From: Actinomadura madurae | GTDB lineage: Bacteria; Actinomycetota; Actinomycetes; Streptosporangiales; Streptosporangiaceae | Assembly (NCBI RefSeq): GCF_900115095.1 | Contig: NZ_FOVH01000023.1 | Location: 62,001 to 126,000, forward strand | Direction: 5' to 3' | DNA length: 64,000 nucleotides | Shown: positions 24,949 through 35,677 of the stretch, one piece after another | Numbering within the stretch: the stretch's first letter is position 1 | Layout: the number at the start of each line of letters is the position of its first letter | Translations under genes and position numbers: made by a program | Notes under the pieces: generated by a model | The model's database searches: none | What the model was told of the DNA's origin: nothing | The model's input: the letters and a program-made list of their open reading frames with translations, nothing else

Positions 24949-26199
24949 CTACGCAAGATCGGCGAGTGCCGCTGCGGCCCGGTGGCAGTCGTGGAAGGTG
25001 CAGTACAGCGGGACGGGCGCGAGCCGGACGATATCGGGCTCGCGGGCGTCGGCGATCACCCCGTGCCGGTCGGCGAGCGCGCGGACGAGGCCGCCCGCGC
25101 CGGCCACCCGCAGCGAGAGCTGGGCGCCCCGGGCCGCCGGATCGGCCGGCGTGATGGTCTCCAGGCCGGCCGCGCGCAGCCGGGACGCCAGGTAGCCGGT
25201 GAGGCGCTCGCTCTTGCCGCGCAGCGCCTCCATCCCGACCCGGTCGAAGATCTCCAGGGACGCCAGGACGGGCGCCAGCGCCATGATCGGCGGGTTGGAC
25301 AGCTGCCAGGCGTCGGCGGACGCCGGCGGCGCGATGCCGGGGTCCATCCGGAACCGCACCGCCGGGTCGGTACCCCACCAGCCCTGCAGCTTCGGCACCG
25401 AGGCGTCCCGGACGTGCCGCTCGTGGACGAAGCATCCGGCGACCGCGCCCGGCCCGCCGTTGAGGTACTTGTAGGTGCACCACGCGGCGAAGTCGGCGTC
25501 CCAGTCGTGCAGCCGGAGGGGGACGTTCCCGGCGGCGTGCGCGAGGTCCCAGCCGACGACGGCGCCGGCGGCCCGGCCCGCCTTGGTGATCGCCGCCATG
25601 TCCATGAGCTGGCCGGTCAGGTAGTTGACGCCGCCGAGCAGGACCAGCGCGATCGTGTCGCCCTCGCGTTCGAGACGGGCGAGGACGTCCTCGGTGCGCA
25701 GGTTGTCCTCGCCGTCGCGGGGCCTCAGCCGCACGACCGTCGCGTCCGGGTCCAGCCCGTGGTGGACGGCCTGGCTGGCGACCGCGTACGAGTCGGACGG
25801 GAACGCGGTGTCCTCGATGACGATGCGGGTCCGCCTCCCGGCGGGCCGGTAGAAGCTCGCCATCAGCAGGTGCAGGTTGACGGTCAGCGAGTTCATCGCG
25901 ACGACCTCGTGCGGCCGCGCGCCGACGAGCCGGGCCGCGGGTTCGCGGAGCAGCTCGTGGTAGTCCACCCACGGGCGGCGCCCCCGCGTGTGCGCCTCGA
26001 CGGCGAGCCGCGCCCAGTCGTCCAGCTCCTCGCGGAGCCGTCCGGCCACGCTCCGCGGCTGGAGGCCGAGAGAGTTGCCGGCGAAGTAGGCGGCCTCCTC
26101 GTAGGTCCCGCCGGGCGCCGGCGGGACGAGGAACTCGCCGCGCAGCGTGGGCAGCGGGTCGGTCTCGTCGAGCCGCCGGGCCTCGTCCTCGTCGCTCAC
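24949..26199 (-). CDS. kynU: Kynureninase
   Basis: A 416-residue PLP enzyme cleaving kynurenine or 3-hydroxykynurenine to anthranilate or 3-hydroxyanthranilate plus alanine. The PLP lysine is Lys244 in WCTYKYLNGGPG; GWDLAHAAGNVPL, GNSLGLQP and MNSLTVNLHLL are kynureninase blocks. The GTG start is preceded by AAGGA. It is the last gene of a seven-gene run that degrades 3-hydroxyanthranilate, so the physiological product is probably 3-hydroxyanthranilate. A kynurenine 3-monooxygenase is needed for that and is not in the window. Confidence 0.93.
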   Translation of the reverse strand: MSDEDEARRLDETDPLPTLRGEFLVPPAPGGTYEEAAYFAGNSLGLQPRSVAGRLREELDDWARLAVEAHTRGRRPWVDYHELLREPAARLVGARPHEVVAMNSLTVNLHLLMASFYRPAGRRTRIVIEDTAFPSDSYAVASQAVHHGLDPDATVVRLRPRDGEDNLRTEDVLARLEREGDTIALVLLGGVNYLTGQLMDMAAITKAGRAAGAVVGWDLAHAAGNVPLRLHDWDADFAAWCTYKYLNGGPGAVAGCFVHERHVRDASVPKLQGWWGTDPAVRFRMDPGIAPPASADAWQLSNPPIMALAPVLASLEIFDRVGMEALRGKSERLTGYLASRLRAAGLETITPADPAARGAQLSLRVAGAGGLVRALADRHGVIADAREPDIVRLAPVPLYCTFHDCHRAAAALADLA

Positions 26200-26210
26200 T
26201 GCGTCCTTCC

Positions 26211-28295
<2,085 letters not shown>

Positions 28296-28403
28296 CCCAG
28301 TCCCCCGCGGGGGGCCGACCCCCCGCACCCCCCGGTTCGCTTCGCTCATCCCTGTCCCCTGCGGGGGGCCGACCCCCCGCACCCCCCGGTTCGCTTCGCT
28401 CAT
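28296..28403 (-). repeat. 54-bp tandem repeat, two copies, in frame with the deaminase
   Basis: Units 28296-28349 and 28350-28403 differ at only about three positions. Each ends with CAT, so each begins with ATG on the minus strand and encodes [14 protein letters not shown] plus four residues ending in GTG(Gly-Thr-Gly). Each holds a G/C-rich inverted repeat (GGGGGGCCGACCCCCC). The first ATG overlaps the stop of the decarboxylase gene. The repeat could be a dispersed palindromic element, a coding N-terminal extension, or both. Confidence 0.85.
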
Positions 28404-29146
28404 CAGGTGGTGACCTCCGCACTTCCGAGGCCCGCGCCGGTGACGCGGACGTGGGCGTCCTTCGGCAGCGGGACGGCGGCCGTCGCGGCGCCGGCGAGGA
28501 CGATCCAGCCGGGTTCGAGCGCCATCCCGGCGCCGAGCGCGAGCCGCGCCGCCGCCCGCAGCGACCGCGCCGGGTCGCCGAGGATCGCGGCGGACGAGCC
28601 CGTCTGGACGGGGCGCCCGTCGATCTCCATGAGCAGCCCGGCGTTGGACACGTCGCGGGGCGGGTGCCAGGCCCCGAACCCGAACCGGGCCGCCGACGCG
28701 TTGTCGGCGACGACGTCCGGGAGCGTGAACTCGAAGCCGGTGTAGCGGGAGTCGAGCACCTCGAACCCGACCGCGACCCCGGCGACGGCGGACTCGACCT
28801 CGGCGGCGGAGCGGACCTCCCGCCCGATCAGGTAGGCGATCTCGGGCTCGATCCGGGGATGGATGAGGCGCGACACGTCCACCGACGACTCGGCCGTCAT
28901 CCGGTCGGTGAGCAGGCCCCAGATGACGTCGTCCACGCCCATCTGGACCATCTTGGCGCGGCTGGTGAAGCCCATCTTCACCCCGGCGAGGCGCTCGCCC
29001 CGCCGGAGCCGCAGGTCGATGCCGGCGCGCTGCACCGCGTAGGCGGTCGCGACGTCGAGCGGCGTCCTCGCGGTGAGCTTCGGGATCGCCCTCACGTCAC
29101 GGGCGGCCTCGTCCAGCGTCGCGGCCAGCGCGTGCACGTCCGCCAT
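28403..29146 (-). CDS. 4-oxalocrotonate decarboxylase
   Basis: 247 residues of the hydratase/decarboxylase (MhpD/DmpH, FAH-related) family. Metal-site residues appear in [16 protein letters not shown] (Glu pair) and [15 protein letters not shown]. It converts 4-oxalocrotonate to 2-oxopent-4-enoate, normally in a complex with the hydratase encoded just upstream. Which of the two paralogues is decarboxylase and which hydratase is assigned by sequence flavour ([17 protein letters not shown] here) and is less certain than the family. The ATG overlaps the upstream stop (TGATG) and has GGAGG 7 nt before it. Confidence 0.8.
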   Translation of the reverse strand: MADVHALAATLDEAARDVRAIPKLTARTPLDVATAYAVQRAGIDLRLRRGERLAGVKMGFTSRAKMVQMGVDDVIWGLLTDRMTAESSVDVSRLIHPRIEPEIAYLIGREVRSAAEVESAVAGVAVGFEVLDSRYTGFEFTLPDVVADNASAARFGFGAWHPPRDVSNAGLLMEIDGRPVQTGSSAAILGDPARSLRAAARLALGAGMALEPGWIVLAGAATAAVPLPKDAHVRVTGAGLGSAEVTT

Positions 29147-29931
29147 CACGAGTCCTCCTTGCCGAACGCGACGCGGACGTCGCCGAGCCCGTCGATGCGC
29201 GCCTCGAACACGTCGCCGGGGGCGGCCGGGACCACGGGGCCGAGCGCGCCGGTCAGCACGGTGTCGCCGGCGCGCAGCGGGCGGCCGACCTCGGCGAGGG
29301 TGTCGGCGAGCCACAGCGCCGCGTTCAGCGGATGGCCGAGGCAGGCGGCGCCGTTGCCGGTGGAGACCTGCTCGCCGCGCCGCTCCATCACCATCCCGCA
29401 CAGCCGCAGGTCGACGCCGGTGAGCGGGACGGGGCGGTTGCCGAGGACGTACATGCCGGAGGAGGCGTTGTCGGCGACGGTGTCGGCGAGCGTGATGTCC
29501 CAGTCGCGGACGCGGCTGCCGACCACCTCGATGGCGGGCAGCGCGAACGCGGTCGCGCGGATCACGTCGGCGACGGTGTGCCGTTCGTGGGTCAGGTCCC
29601 GGTCGAGCACCAGCGCGACCTCGGCCTCGGCGCGCGGCTGCAGGACGGCGCCGGCGGGGATCTCCTCCCCGTCCGGAACGGCCATGTCGGCGAACAGCAT
29701 GCCGAAGTCCGGGCTGTCCACCCCGATCTGCCGCTGCACCGCCCGCGACGTGAGGCCGATCTTGCGTCCGGCGAGGCGGCGGCCCTGTCCGAGCCAGCGT
29801 TCGGTGAGCCGGTCCTGGACGGCGTAGGCGTCGCCCGCGGCCGTGATCAGGTCGCGGACGGGCGCGCACGGGGTGCCGGTCGCGTAGGCGCCGAGGAGCC
29901 GGTCGGCGGCGGCGTCGATGTCGGTGGTCAC
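29146..29931 (-). CDS. 2-oxopent-4-enoate hydratase
   Basis: 261 residues of the MhpD/DmpE/NbaH family. [14 protein letters not shown] supplies the metal-binding Glu residues, with [20 protein letters not shown] and [14 protein letters not shown] as family blocks. It hydrates 2-oxopent-4-enoate to 4-hydroxy-2-oxovalerate, usually in complex with the decarboxylase that follows. A GTG at 29931 is used; the frame continues upstream over the dehydrogenase gene without protein-like sequence. The aldolase and acylating acetaldehyde dehydrogenase that normally finish this route are not in the window. Confidence 0.82.
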   Translation of the reverse strand: MTTDIDAAADRLLGAYATGTPCAPVRDLITAAGDAYAVQDRLTERWLGQGRRLAGRKIGLTSRAVQRQIGVDSPDFGMLFADMAVPDGEEIPAGAVLQPRAEAEVALVLDRDLTHERHTVADVIRATAFALPAIEVVGSRVRDWDITLADTVADNASSGMYVLGNRPVPLTGVDLRLCGMVMERRGEQVSTGNGAACLGHPLNAALWLADTLAEVGRPLRAGDTVLTGALGPVVPAAPGDVFEARIDGLGDVRVAFGKEDS

Positions 29932-29942
29932 GGGGCTCGCTC

Positions 29943-31379
29943 TCAGATCTGGACGCAGATGTTGACGGGTTCGGAGAAGAAGTCCAGGGAGTACTCTCCG
30001 CCTTCTCTGCCGATCCCGGACGCCTTGACACCGCCGAACGGCGTGCGCAGGTCTCGCAGGTTCCAGCAGTTCACCCAGACGATGCCCGTTTCGAGGCGCG
30101 GGGATACCCGGTGCGCCCTCGACAGGTCCCGTGTCCACACCGTGGACGCGAGCCCGTACGCGCTGTCGTTGGCGAGCGCGAGGGCCTCCTCCTCGGCGTC
30201 GAACGGCGCGAGGTGGCAGACCGGGCCGAAGATCTCCTCCTTCACCGTGCGGGCCGTCTCGGGGAGCCCGGTGAGGACGGTCGGCTCGACGTGGAAGCCG
30301 CCGTCGCGGGCGTCGCCGAACTCCGGCACGCCGCCGCCCGCGACGACCGTGGCGCCCTCCTCGCGGGCGAGCCGGTAGTACGACAGGACCTTGTCCCGGT
30401 GCTCCGCCGAGATCATCGGCCCGTAGCCGTCCAGCGCCCGGGCACGCTCACCGAGCCTTGCGGCGAACTCCTCGAAGACGGGCCGTTCGACGTAGACGCG
30501 CTCGGTGCAGAGGCAGATCTGGCCGGAGTGGGTGAAGGACGAGCGGACCGTTCCCTCCAGGGCCGCGTCGAGATCGGCGTCGGCGAAGACGAGCGCCGGG
30601 TTCTTGCCGCCGAGCTCGAACGAGACGGGCGTGACGTGGTCCGCGGCGTTGCGCATGATCGCGGCGCCGGTGGCCGACTCGCCGGTGAACGCGATCGCGT
30701 CCACGCCGGGATGGCCGGTGAGGAACTCGCCCGCCGCGCCCGCGCCGTGCCCGTGCACCAGGTTGAACGCGCCGTCCGGGAGCCCGGCCTCGTCGATGAC
30801 CCGTGCGAGGAGGGTCGCGGTGGACGGGGTCTCCTCGGACGGCTTGGCGACGACGGCGTTCCCGGCCGCGAGCGCCGGCGCGACCTTCCAGGTGAGCAGG
30901 AGCAGGGGGAGGTTCCACGGCGAGATGACCGCGACCACGCCGAGCGGCTTGCGGACGGTGTAGTTGAGCGCCTCGCCCGTTCCGCCGCTCCACCCGGGGA
31001 CCTGGGTCGTGTACGCCCGTTCGGGGCGCCCGTACAGCAGGTCGGCGTACGCGCGGAAGTTCCCGATCGCCCGCGGGACGTCGACGGTCGAGGCGAGGTC
31101 CCGCGGCTTGCCGGTGTCGGCGACCTCGGCGTCGACGAACTCCTCGAACCGCTCCTGGACGCCGTCGGCGATCCGCCGCAGCGCGGCGGCCCGGCCGCCG
31201 GTCCCCGCCGATCCCCACGCGCCCTTCAGCGCGGCCCGCGCGGCGGCCACCGCGTCGTCGACGACCTCCCGCGTCGCCTCGGGGACGGAGCCCAGCTCGG
31301 TGCCGTCCACCGGCGCGACGAGCGGGAAGGCCGGCCCGTCCGAACGGAACACCCCGCCGATGTAGTGCTCGGCCTTCAT
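29943..31379 (-). CDS. 2-aminomuconate semialdehyde dehydrogenase (aldehyde dehydrogenase family)
   Basis: A 478-residue NAD-dependent aldehyde dehydrogenase of the 2-hydroxymuconic/2-aminomuconic semialdehyde group (ALDH8-like; NbaE/AmnC). The general base is Glu255 in FELGGK, the nucleophile Cys289 in SGQICLC, and the cofactor loop is FTGESATG. It oxidises 2-aminomuconate semialdehyde to 2-aminomuconate. It is the first gene of the seven-gene catabolic operon and is divergent from lysR; GGGGAGGAG precedes the ATG. The operator-like palindrome at 31461-31480 lies 82 bp upstream. Confidence 0.9.
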   Translation of the reverse strand: MKAEHYIGGVFRSDGPAFPLVAPVDGTELGSVPEATREVVDDAVAAARAALKGAWGSAGTGGRAAALRRIADGVQERFEEFVDAEVADTGKPRDLASTVDVPRAIGNFRAYADLLYGRPERAYTTQVPGWSGGTGEALNYTVRKPLGVVAVISPWNLPLLLLTWKVAPALAAGNAVVAKPSEETPSTATLLARVIDEAGLPDGAFNLVHGHGAGAAGEFLTGHPGVDAIAFTGESATGAAIMRNAADHVTPVSFELGGKNPALVFADADLDAALEGTVRSSFTHSGQICLCTERVYVERPVFEEFAARLGERARALDGYGPMISAEHRDKVLSYYRLAREEGATVVAGGGVPEFGDARDGGFHVEPTVLTGLPETARTVKEEIFGPVCHLAPFDAEEEALALANDSAYGLASTVWTRDLSRAHRVSPRLETGIVWVNCWNLRDLRTPFGGVKASGIGREGGEYSLDFFSEPVNICVQI

Positions 31380-31460
31380 CCCAGCTCCTCCCCGATGCTC
31401 CGGCACCCCCGATCCTCTGCCCGCCCGGCTATGCCTGGCAAATACCAAACAACCTGGGAG

Positions 31461-31480
31461 CTATCACGAACTCGTGATAG
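31461..31480. promoter_or_regulatory. 20-bp palindromic operator of the kynurenine-pathway LysR
   Basis: CTATCACGA and TCGTGATAG are perfect inverted 9-bp arms separated by 2 nt. The site lies 10 bp before lysR and 82 bp before the dehydrogenase gene, where a LysR activator site that also represses lysR is expected. A degenerate copy lies at 33341-33360. Confidence 0.75.
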
Positions 31481-31489
31481 TAAGGCGGC

Positions 31490-32431
31490 ATGCGCGCGAT
31501 CGATCTGCTCAACGGGCGGCTGAAGCTGCGGCACCTCGTCCTCGTGGTCGCCATCGCCGACCAGGGAAGCGTGCTGCGGGCCGCGGAGCACCTGCACCTG
31601 GCGCAGCCCGCGGTGACGCGGAGCCTGCGCGAGGTCGAGGGCATTCTCGGCGTCGACCTGTTCACGCGCGGCCCGCGCGGGGTGACGCCCACGATGTTCG
31701 GCGACGCGTTCGTCGAGCACGCCCGCGCCGTCCTGGCCGAGTTGCGCCGCGCCGGCGAGCGCATCACCGGGCTCGCGGACGGCGCGGTCGGCACCGTCGC
31801 CATCGGCACGCTGCTGGCCGGCTCCAACGTCCTGCTCCCCCGGGCGATCGCGGCGTTGAAGCAGGACAGGCCGGGCATCACCGTCATCGTCCAGGAGGCC
31901 ACGTTCGACGCCCAGGTGCCGCGCCTGCTGGACGGCGAGATCGACCTCATCCTCGGCCGCCTCAATCCGATCGACGACCTGCGCGGCCTGCGCCAGATCA
32001 CCCTCTACGGCGAGCCGGTCCGCCTCGTCGCCCGCCGCGGCCATCCGGCCCGGTCCCTCCCGGAGCCGGGCCTCGCCGACCTGCTCGCCTACCCGTGGGT
32101 GCTGCCCCTCGAGCAGACGGCGCTGCGCACCGAGCTGGAGCAGGTGTTCCGCGCCGAGGGCCTCGAACTGCCCGGGAACCTGGTCGAGTGCACGTCGGTC
32201 CTGACCGTCCGGACGCTGGTCCGCGACACCGACATGATCGCCGCGCTCCCCGAGCTCGTCGCCCGCACCGACGCCGACATCGCGCCGCTCCCGGTGCCGC
32301 TGGAGACCGTCCGCCGCCAGGTGGGGGTCACGCTGCCCGCGCACCGGGCGCCGACCCCGTCCGCCCGGCTCATGCTCGACCACCTGCGGCGCGAGGCCGC
32401 CGCGATCACACGGCGCGAACCAGGTCGATGA
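31490..32431 (+). CDS. LysR-family transcriptional regulator of the kynurenine/3-hydroxyanthranilate genes
   Basis: 313 residues. The N-terminal winged helix (LKLRHLVLVVAIADQGSVLRAAEHLHLAQPAVTRS region) and C-terminal LysR substrate-binding domain resemble the GbpR/PcaQ branch that controls aromatic catabolism. It is divergent from the catabolic operon and has a 20-bp palindrome 10 bp upstream of its ATG, suggesting autorepression and activation of the operon by a pathway intermediate (inference). It overlaps the convergent arylformamidase gene by 26 nt. Confidence 0.88.
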   Translation: MRAIDLLNGRLKLRHLVLVVAIADQGSVLRAAEHLHLAQPAVTRSLREVEGILGVDLFTRGPRGVTPTMFGDAFVEHARAVLAELRRAGERITGLADGAVGTVAIGTLLAGSNVLLPRAIAALKQDRPGITVIVQEATFDAQVPRLLDGEIDLILGRLNPIDDLRGLRQITLYGEPVRLVARRGHPARSLPEPGLADLLAYPWVLPLEQTALRTELEQVFRAEGLELPGNLVECTSVLTVRTLVRDTDMIAALPELVARTDADIAPLPVPLETVRRQVGVTLPAHRAPTPSARLMLDHLRREAAAITRREPGR

Positions 32432-33266
32432 GCGCCTTGCCCGGCATGGACGCGGCGTCGGCCAGGTCGAGGACCACGTCGAAGTGGTCGCGCCCCGGCA
32501 CGATCATCAGGTCGCCGGCGTCCCAGCGCGGATGGAACAGCCGCGACTGCGCCAGGAAGCCGTCCCCGTCGTGCTCGGCGGCCACGACGACGGCCGGGCA
32601 CCGGTAGCGCGCCGGCAGCAGCGCCGGGCTGAGCGCCGCCGCCCGTTTTAGGTCGAGCCGGACGTGCTCGTTGACGTAGACGCGGGTGATCGGCCGGATG
32701 TCGAACAGCCCGCTGATCGGCATGGCGGCCTTCACGACGTCCTCGGGCAGCCCGAGCGGCGCCTGCCAGCCGCCGACCATCGCCATGCCGGTGAGGTGCC
32801 CGCCCGCCGAACTGCCCCCGACCACGATCCGCCGCGGGTCGAGCCCGTGCTCGCGCCCGTGGCGGTGGACCCAGGCGATGGACGCCCGCACCTGCCGGAC
32901 GATCTCCTCCAGCGTCGCCGCCGGCGCGAGCGTGTAGTCGGGCACGACCGTCGCGACGCCCTGCTCGTAAAGCGTCCGCGCCATGAACGACGAGACGTCC
33001 CGCGACAGCGCCATCCAGTAGCCGCCGTGCAGGAACACGAACACGGGACGCGGTTCGTCACCGACTCCCCACACGTCGAGACGCTCGCCGCTGGCCTCGT
33101 CGTAGACGATCCCCCGATGCCCGGGAAGCCCTTCGACCGCCTGCTCGGACATCTCGCGATACCGCGCCATGTGCCTCTCGAACAGCTCGGGGCCCGCCTT
33201 CCGCCGCACGTTGTAGGCGACGTCCAGTTCCTCATCGGTGAGCCCGCTTCCCGGCCAGTCGTCCAT
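32406..33266 (-). CDS. Arylformamidase (kynurenine formamidase), alpha/beta-hydrolase type
   Basis: A 286-residue alpha/beta hydrolase. HGGYW (80-84) and the nucleophile elbow GSSAG (Ser153) with GRDHFDVV for the His are typical of animal/bacterial AFMID-type kynurenine formamidases and related HSL esterases. It would hydrolyse N-formylkynurenine to kynurenine, supplying KynU. The neighbourhood strongly favours this over a generic esterase. GGAGGGG lies 7 nt before the ATG. A degenerate copy of the lysR palindrome lies 75 bp upstream, so it may belong to the same regulon although it is transcribed separately. Confidence 0.82.
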   Translation of the reverse strand: MDDWPGSGLTDEELDVAYNVRRKAGPELFERHMARYREMSEQAVEGLPGHRGIVYDEASGERLDVWGVGDEPRPVFVFLHGGYWMALSRDVSSFMARTLYEQGVATVVPDYTLAPAATLEEIVRQVRASIAWVHRHGREHGLDPRRIVVGGSSAGGHLTGMAMVGGWQAPLGLPEDVVKAAMPISGLFDIRPITRVYVNEHVRLDLKRAAALSPALLPARYRCPAVVVAAEHDGDGFLAQSRLFHPRWDAGDLMIVPGRDHFDVVLDLADAASMPGKALIDLVRAV

Positions 33267-33340
33267 TGCCGCACCCCTCCCCATCCCCCCGCAGCCTCCC
33301 GCCCGCCGCCGGAATGATCAAATACCCGTCCCGCCCCGGG

Positions 33341-33360
33341 CTATCACGGCCCGGTCATGG
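33341..33360. promoter_or_regulatory. Degenerate copy of the LysR palindrome before the arylformamidase gene
   Basis: CTATCACGG, 2 nt, CGGTCATGG: the left arm matches the 31461 site at 8 of 9 positions and the right arm is partly conserved (6 of 9 complementary), with the same 9-2-9 geometry. It lies 75 bp upstream of the arylformamidase ATG and overlaps the 3' end of the ABC-F gene. Confidence 0.5.
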
Positions 33361-34938
33361 CTCCGTCCAGAGCGGGGCGGCGGACTCCAGGACAAGGCCG
33401 GCCGACGTGAAGATCAGGTAGCGGTCGAAGTCCGCGGCGAACCAGCGGTCGTGGGTGACGGCGAGGACGGTCCCCGAATAGGACGCCAGGCCCTCCTGGA
33501 GTGCCTCGGCGCTGGCGAGGTCGAGGTTGTCGGTGGGCTCGTCCAGCAGCAGCAGCGTCGCGCCGGACAGTTCCAGCAGCAGGATCTGGAGCCGGGCCTG
33601 CTGGCCTCCCGAGAGCGTCTCGAACGCGCGGGCGCCGGCGGGGGCCAGCTCGTAGCGGGCGAGCGCCGCCATCGCGTCGTTGCGGGTGAGCGCCTTCTCC
33701 GCCATGACGATGTCCGCGGGTGTGCGTCCGCGCAGGTCGGGGCGCGTGTGGGTCTGGACGAAGTGGCCGGGCACCACGCGGGCGCCCAGGTGGAAGGCGC
33801 CGCTGTGCGGGACGGGCTCTCCTGCGAGGAGGCGCAGGAACGTCGATTTGCCCGAGCCGTTCGATCCCAGTACCGCGACGCGTTCGCCGTACCAGATCTC
33901 CGTGTCGAAGGGCCGCGTCAGCTCGGCCAGTGCGAGCGAGTCGCAGACGACCGCTCGTTTGCCCGTGCGCCCGCCCTTCAGGCGGATCCTCACGTTCTGT
34001 TCCTTCGGGGCGCTCTGCGGGGGTCCTGCCTCTTCAAACCGTTGCAGCCGGGTGCGGGCGGCCTGGTAGGACGAGGCGAGCGCGTCGTTGTTGGTCGCAC
34101 GCTGCCGGAGCGTATGGACGAGCCGCTTGAGACGAGCATGTTCCTCGTCCCAGCGGCGGCGCAGTTCGTGGAGGCGTTCGGTGCGTTCACGGCGCGCCTG
34201 GGCGTAGCCCGCGAATCCACCGCCGTGCACCCAGACGTCGCGCGGCTCCACGGTGACGATGCGGTCGGCCGTCTCGGCGAGCAGCCACCGGTCATGGGAC
34301 ACCAGCAGGACGGTCTTCCCCGTGGCGCGCAGTCTCCCGGCCAGCCACTCCTTGCCCGGCACGTCGAGGTAGTTGTCGGGCTCGTCCAGGAGGAGCACCT
34401 CGTCCGGGCCGCGCAGCAGCGCCTCCAGGACCAGGCGCTTCTGCTCGCCGCCGGAGAGGGTGGTCACTCCGCGGGCCTTCACCTCGTCGAACGGCAGCCC
34501 CAGCGCGGCCGTCGTGCAGGTGTCCCAGACGACCTCGATGTCGTATCCGCCCGCGTCCGTGTAGGCGGTGATGGCCTCCGCGTAGGCGAACTGGCTGCGC
34601 TCGTCGTCCCCCACGTCCCGCTCGGCCCGCGCCAGCTCGTCCGCCGCGGTCCGCACGCGTTCGGGCGCGACCGAGAGCAGCAGCTCGCCGACGGTGCGGT
34701 CATCGCGGATACCGCCGATGAACTGGCGCATCACGCCCAGGCCGCCGGTGCGGGTCACGGACCCGTCCGAGGGCCGGACGTCCCCCGCGATCAAGCGCAG
34801 GAGCGTCGTCTTCCCCGCGCCGTTCGGGCCGACGAGCGCCGCCTTGGCGCCCTCACCGACGCGGAAGGAGACGTCGTCCAGCAGGAGGCGCCCGTCGGGC
34901 AGCGCGTAGGTCAGGCGGCCCACTTCGACATGCCCCAC
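33355..34938 (-). CDS. ABC-F family ATP-binding protein
   Basis: 527 residues with two ABC domains and no membrane segments. Walker A motifs are GPNGAGKTT and GSNGSGKST, signatures LSGGEQKR and LSGGQQAR, and Walker B LLLLDEP in each half. The linker is rich in Arg, Glu and Leu (coiled). ABC-F proteins bind the ribosomal E site and either tune translation or give antibiotic resistance. The first-half signature and short linker do not let me assign a subfamily; a resistance role is possible because a divergent TetR regulator lies next to it. Confidence 0.88.
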   Translation of the reverse strand: MGHVEVGRLTYALPDGRLLLDDVSFRVGEGAKAALVGPNGAGKTTLLRLIAGDVRPSDGSVTRTGGLGVMRQFIGGIRDDRTVGELLLSVAPERVRTAADELARAERDVGDDERSQFAYAEAITAYTDAGGYDIEVVWDTCTTAALGLPFDEVKARGVTTLSGGEQKRLVLEALLRGPDEVLLLDEPDNYLDVPGKEWLAGRLRATGKTVLLVSHDRWLLAETADRIVTVEPRDVWVHGGGFAGYAQARRERTERLHELRRRWDEEHARLKRLVHTLRQRATNNDALASSYQAARTRLQRFEEAGPPQSAPKEQNVRIRLKGGRTGKRAVVCDSLALAELTRPFDTEIWYGERVAVLGSNGSGKSTFLRLLAGEPVPHSGAFHLGARVVPGHFVQTHTRPDLRGRTPADIVMAEKALTRNDAMAALARYELAPAGARAFETLSGGQQARLQILLLELSGATLLLLDEPTDNLDLASAEALQEGLASYSGTVLAVTHDRWFAADFDRYLIFTSAGLVLESAAPLWTEP

Positions 34939-34999
34939 GGGACCTCCCTCGCACAGTGTTCGATAACCAAATCATTGATCCGGTACTCGTCCAATGTAC

Positions 35000-35005
35000 T
35001 ACCCT
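35000..35005 (+). promoter_or_regulatory. -10 box for the TetR gene
   Basis: TACCCT ends 6 nt before the GTG at 35012, placing the transcription start at that GTG. This argues for 35012 as the start codon over the ATG at 34994. Confidence 0.45.
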
Positions 35006-35011
35006 GGGTCC

Positions 35012-35677
35012 GTGAACGAGAGCGTGTGGTTGCGCGAAGGCCGTCCCCGGCGGGAGGCGCCGCCGCTGACGCGGGAGCGCATCGTCGCCGAGGCCGTGGC
35101 GCTGCTGGACGAGGAGGGCGCCGGACGGCTGACGATGCGCCGGCTCGCCGAACGCCTGAACACCGGGTCGACCACCCTGTACTGGCACGTCGAGACCAAG
35201 GACGACGTGGTGGAACTGGCGCTCGACGCCGTCTTCGGCGACGTCCCCGTCCCCGCGCCGGGACCGGACTGGCGCGCCGATGTGGTCGCGCTGATGTCGG
35301 GCTGGCGGCGCGCGATGCTCGGCCATCCGTGGTCGGCGGCGGTCCTCGGCGGGCGCCCGCTCCTCGGCCCGAACGTCCTCGCCCGGACCGACTTCCTCTA
35401 CGCGAGGCTCGCCGGCCTGGGGCTGAGCGGCGCGCGCCTGGCCACCGCCGCGTACTCGGTGGCCAACTACGTCATCGGCTCAGCGCTGATGGAGGTCGGC
35501 GCCCGCGGTCAGGACGCCGGCGGGGAGCAGGGCGCCGCAGAGTACCTCGCCCGCAACCGCGAGCTGTATCCGAGCCTCGCCGAACACGGCCATCTCAACG
35601 ACGACGGCTGGGACGCCGCGTTCACCGAGGGGCTGAACTGCCTTCTCGACGGTCTCGGCCGGCTCAGTTCCCGCTGA
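35012..35677 (+). CDS. TetR-family regulator with TetR_C-type ligand domain
   Basis: 221 residues. The N-terminal helix-turn-helix is of the tetracycline-repressor kind (LTRERIVAEAVALLDEEGAGRLTMRRLAERL, with TTLYWHVETKDDV as the recognition segment). The C-terminal half matches the TetR_C all-alpha ligand domain. The gene is divergent from the ABC-F gene and converges on the acylase gene (14-nt overlap). It probably represses the ABC-F gene in response to a small molecule. An ATG at 34994 is in frame, but the -10 box favours the GTG. Confidence 0.85.
   Translation: MNESVWLREGRPRREAPPLTRERIVAEAVALLDEEGAGRLTMRRLAERLNTGSTTLYWHVETKDDVVELALDAVFGDVPVPAPGPDWRADVVALMSGWRRAMLGHPWSAAVLGGRPLLGPNVLARTDFLYARLAGLGLSGARLATAAYSVANYVIGSALMEVGARGQDAGGEQGAAEYLARNRELYPSLAEHGHLNDDGWDAAFTEGLNCLLDGLGRLSSR

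Noticed and set aside
28296-28403. CRISPR-like or phage repeat.
   Set aside because: Only two contiguous 54-bp units without spacers, no cas gene, and the units are in frame with flanking coding sequence.
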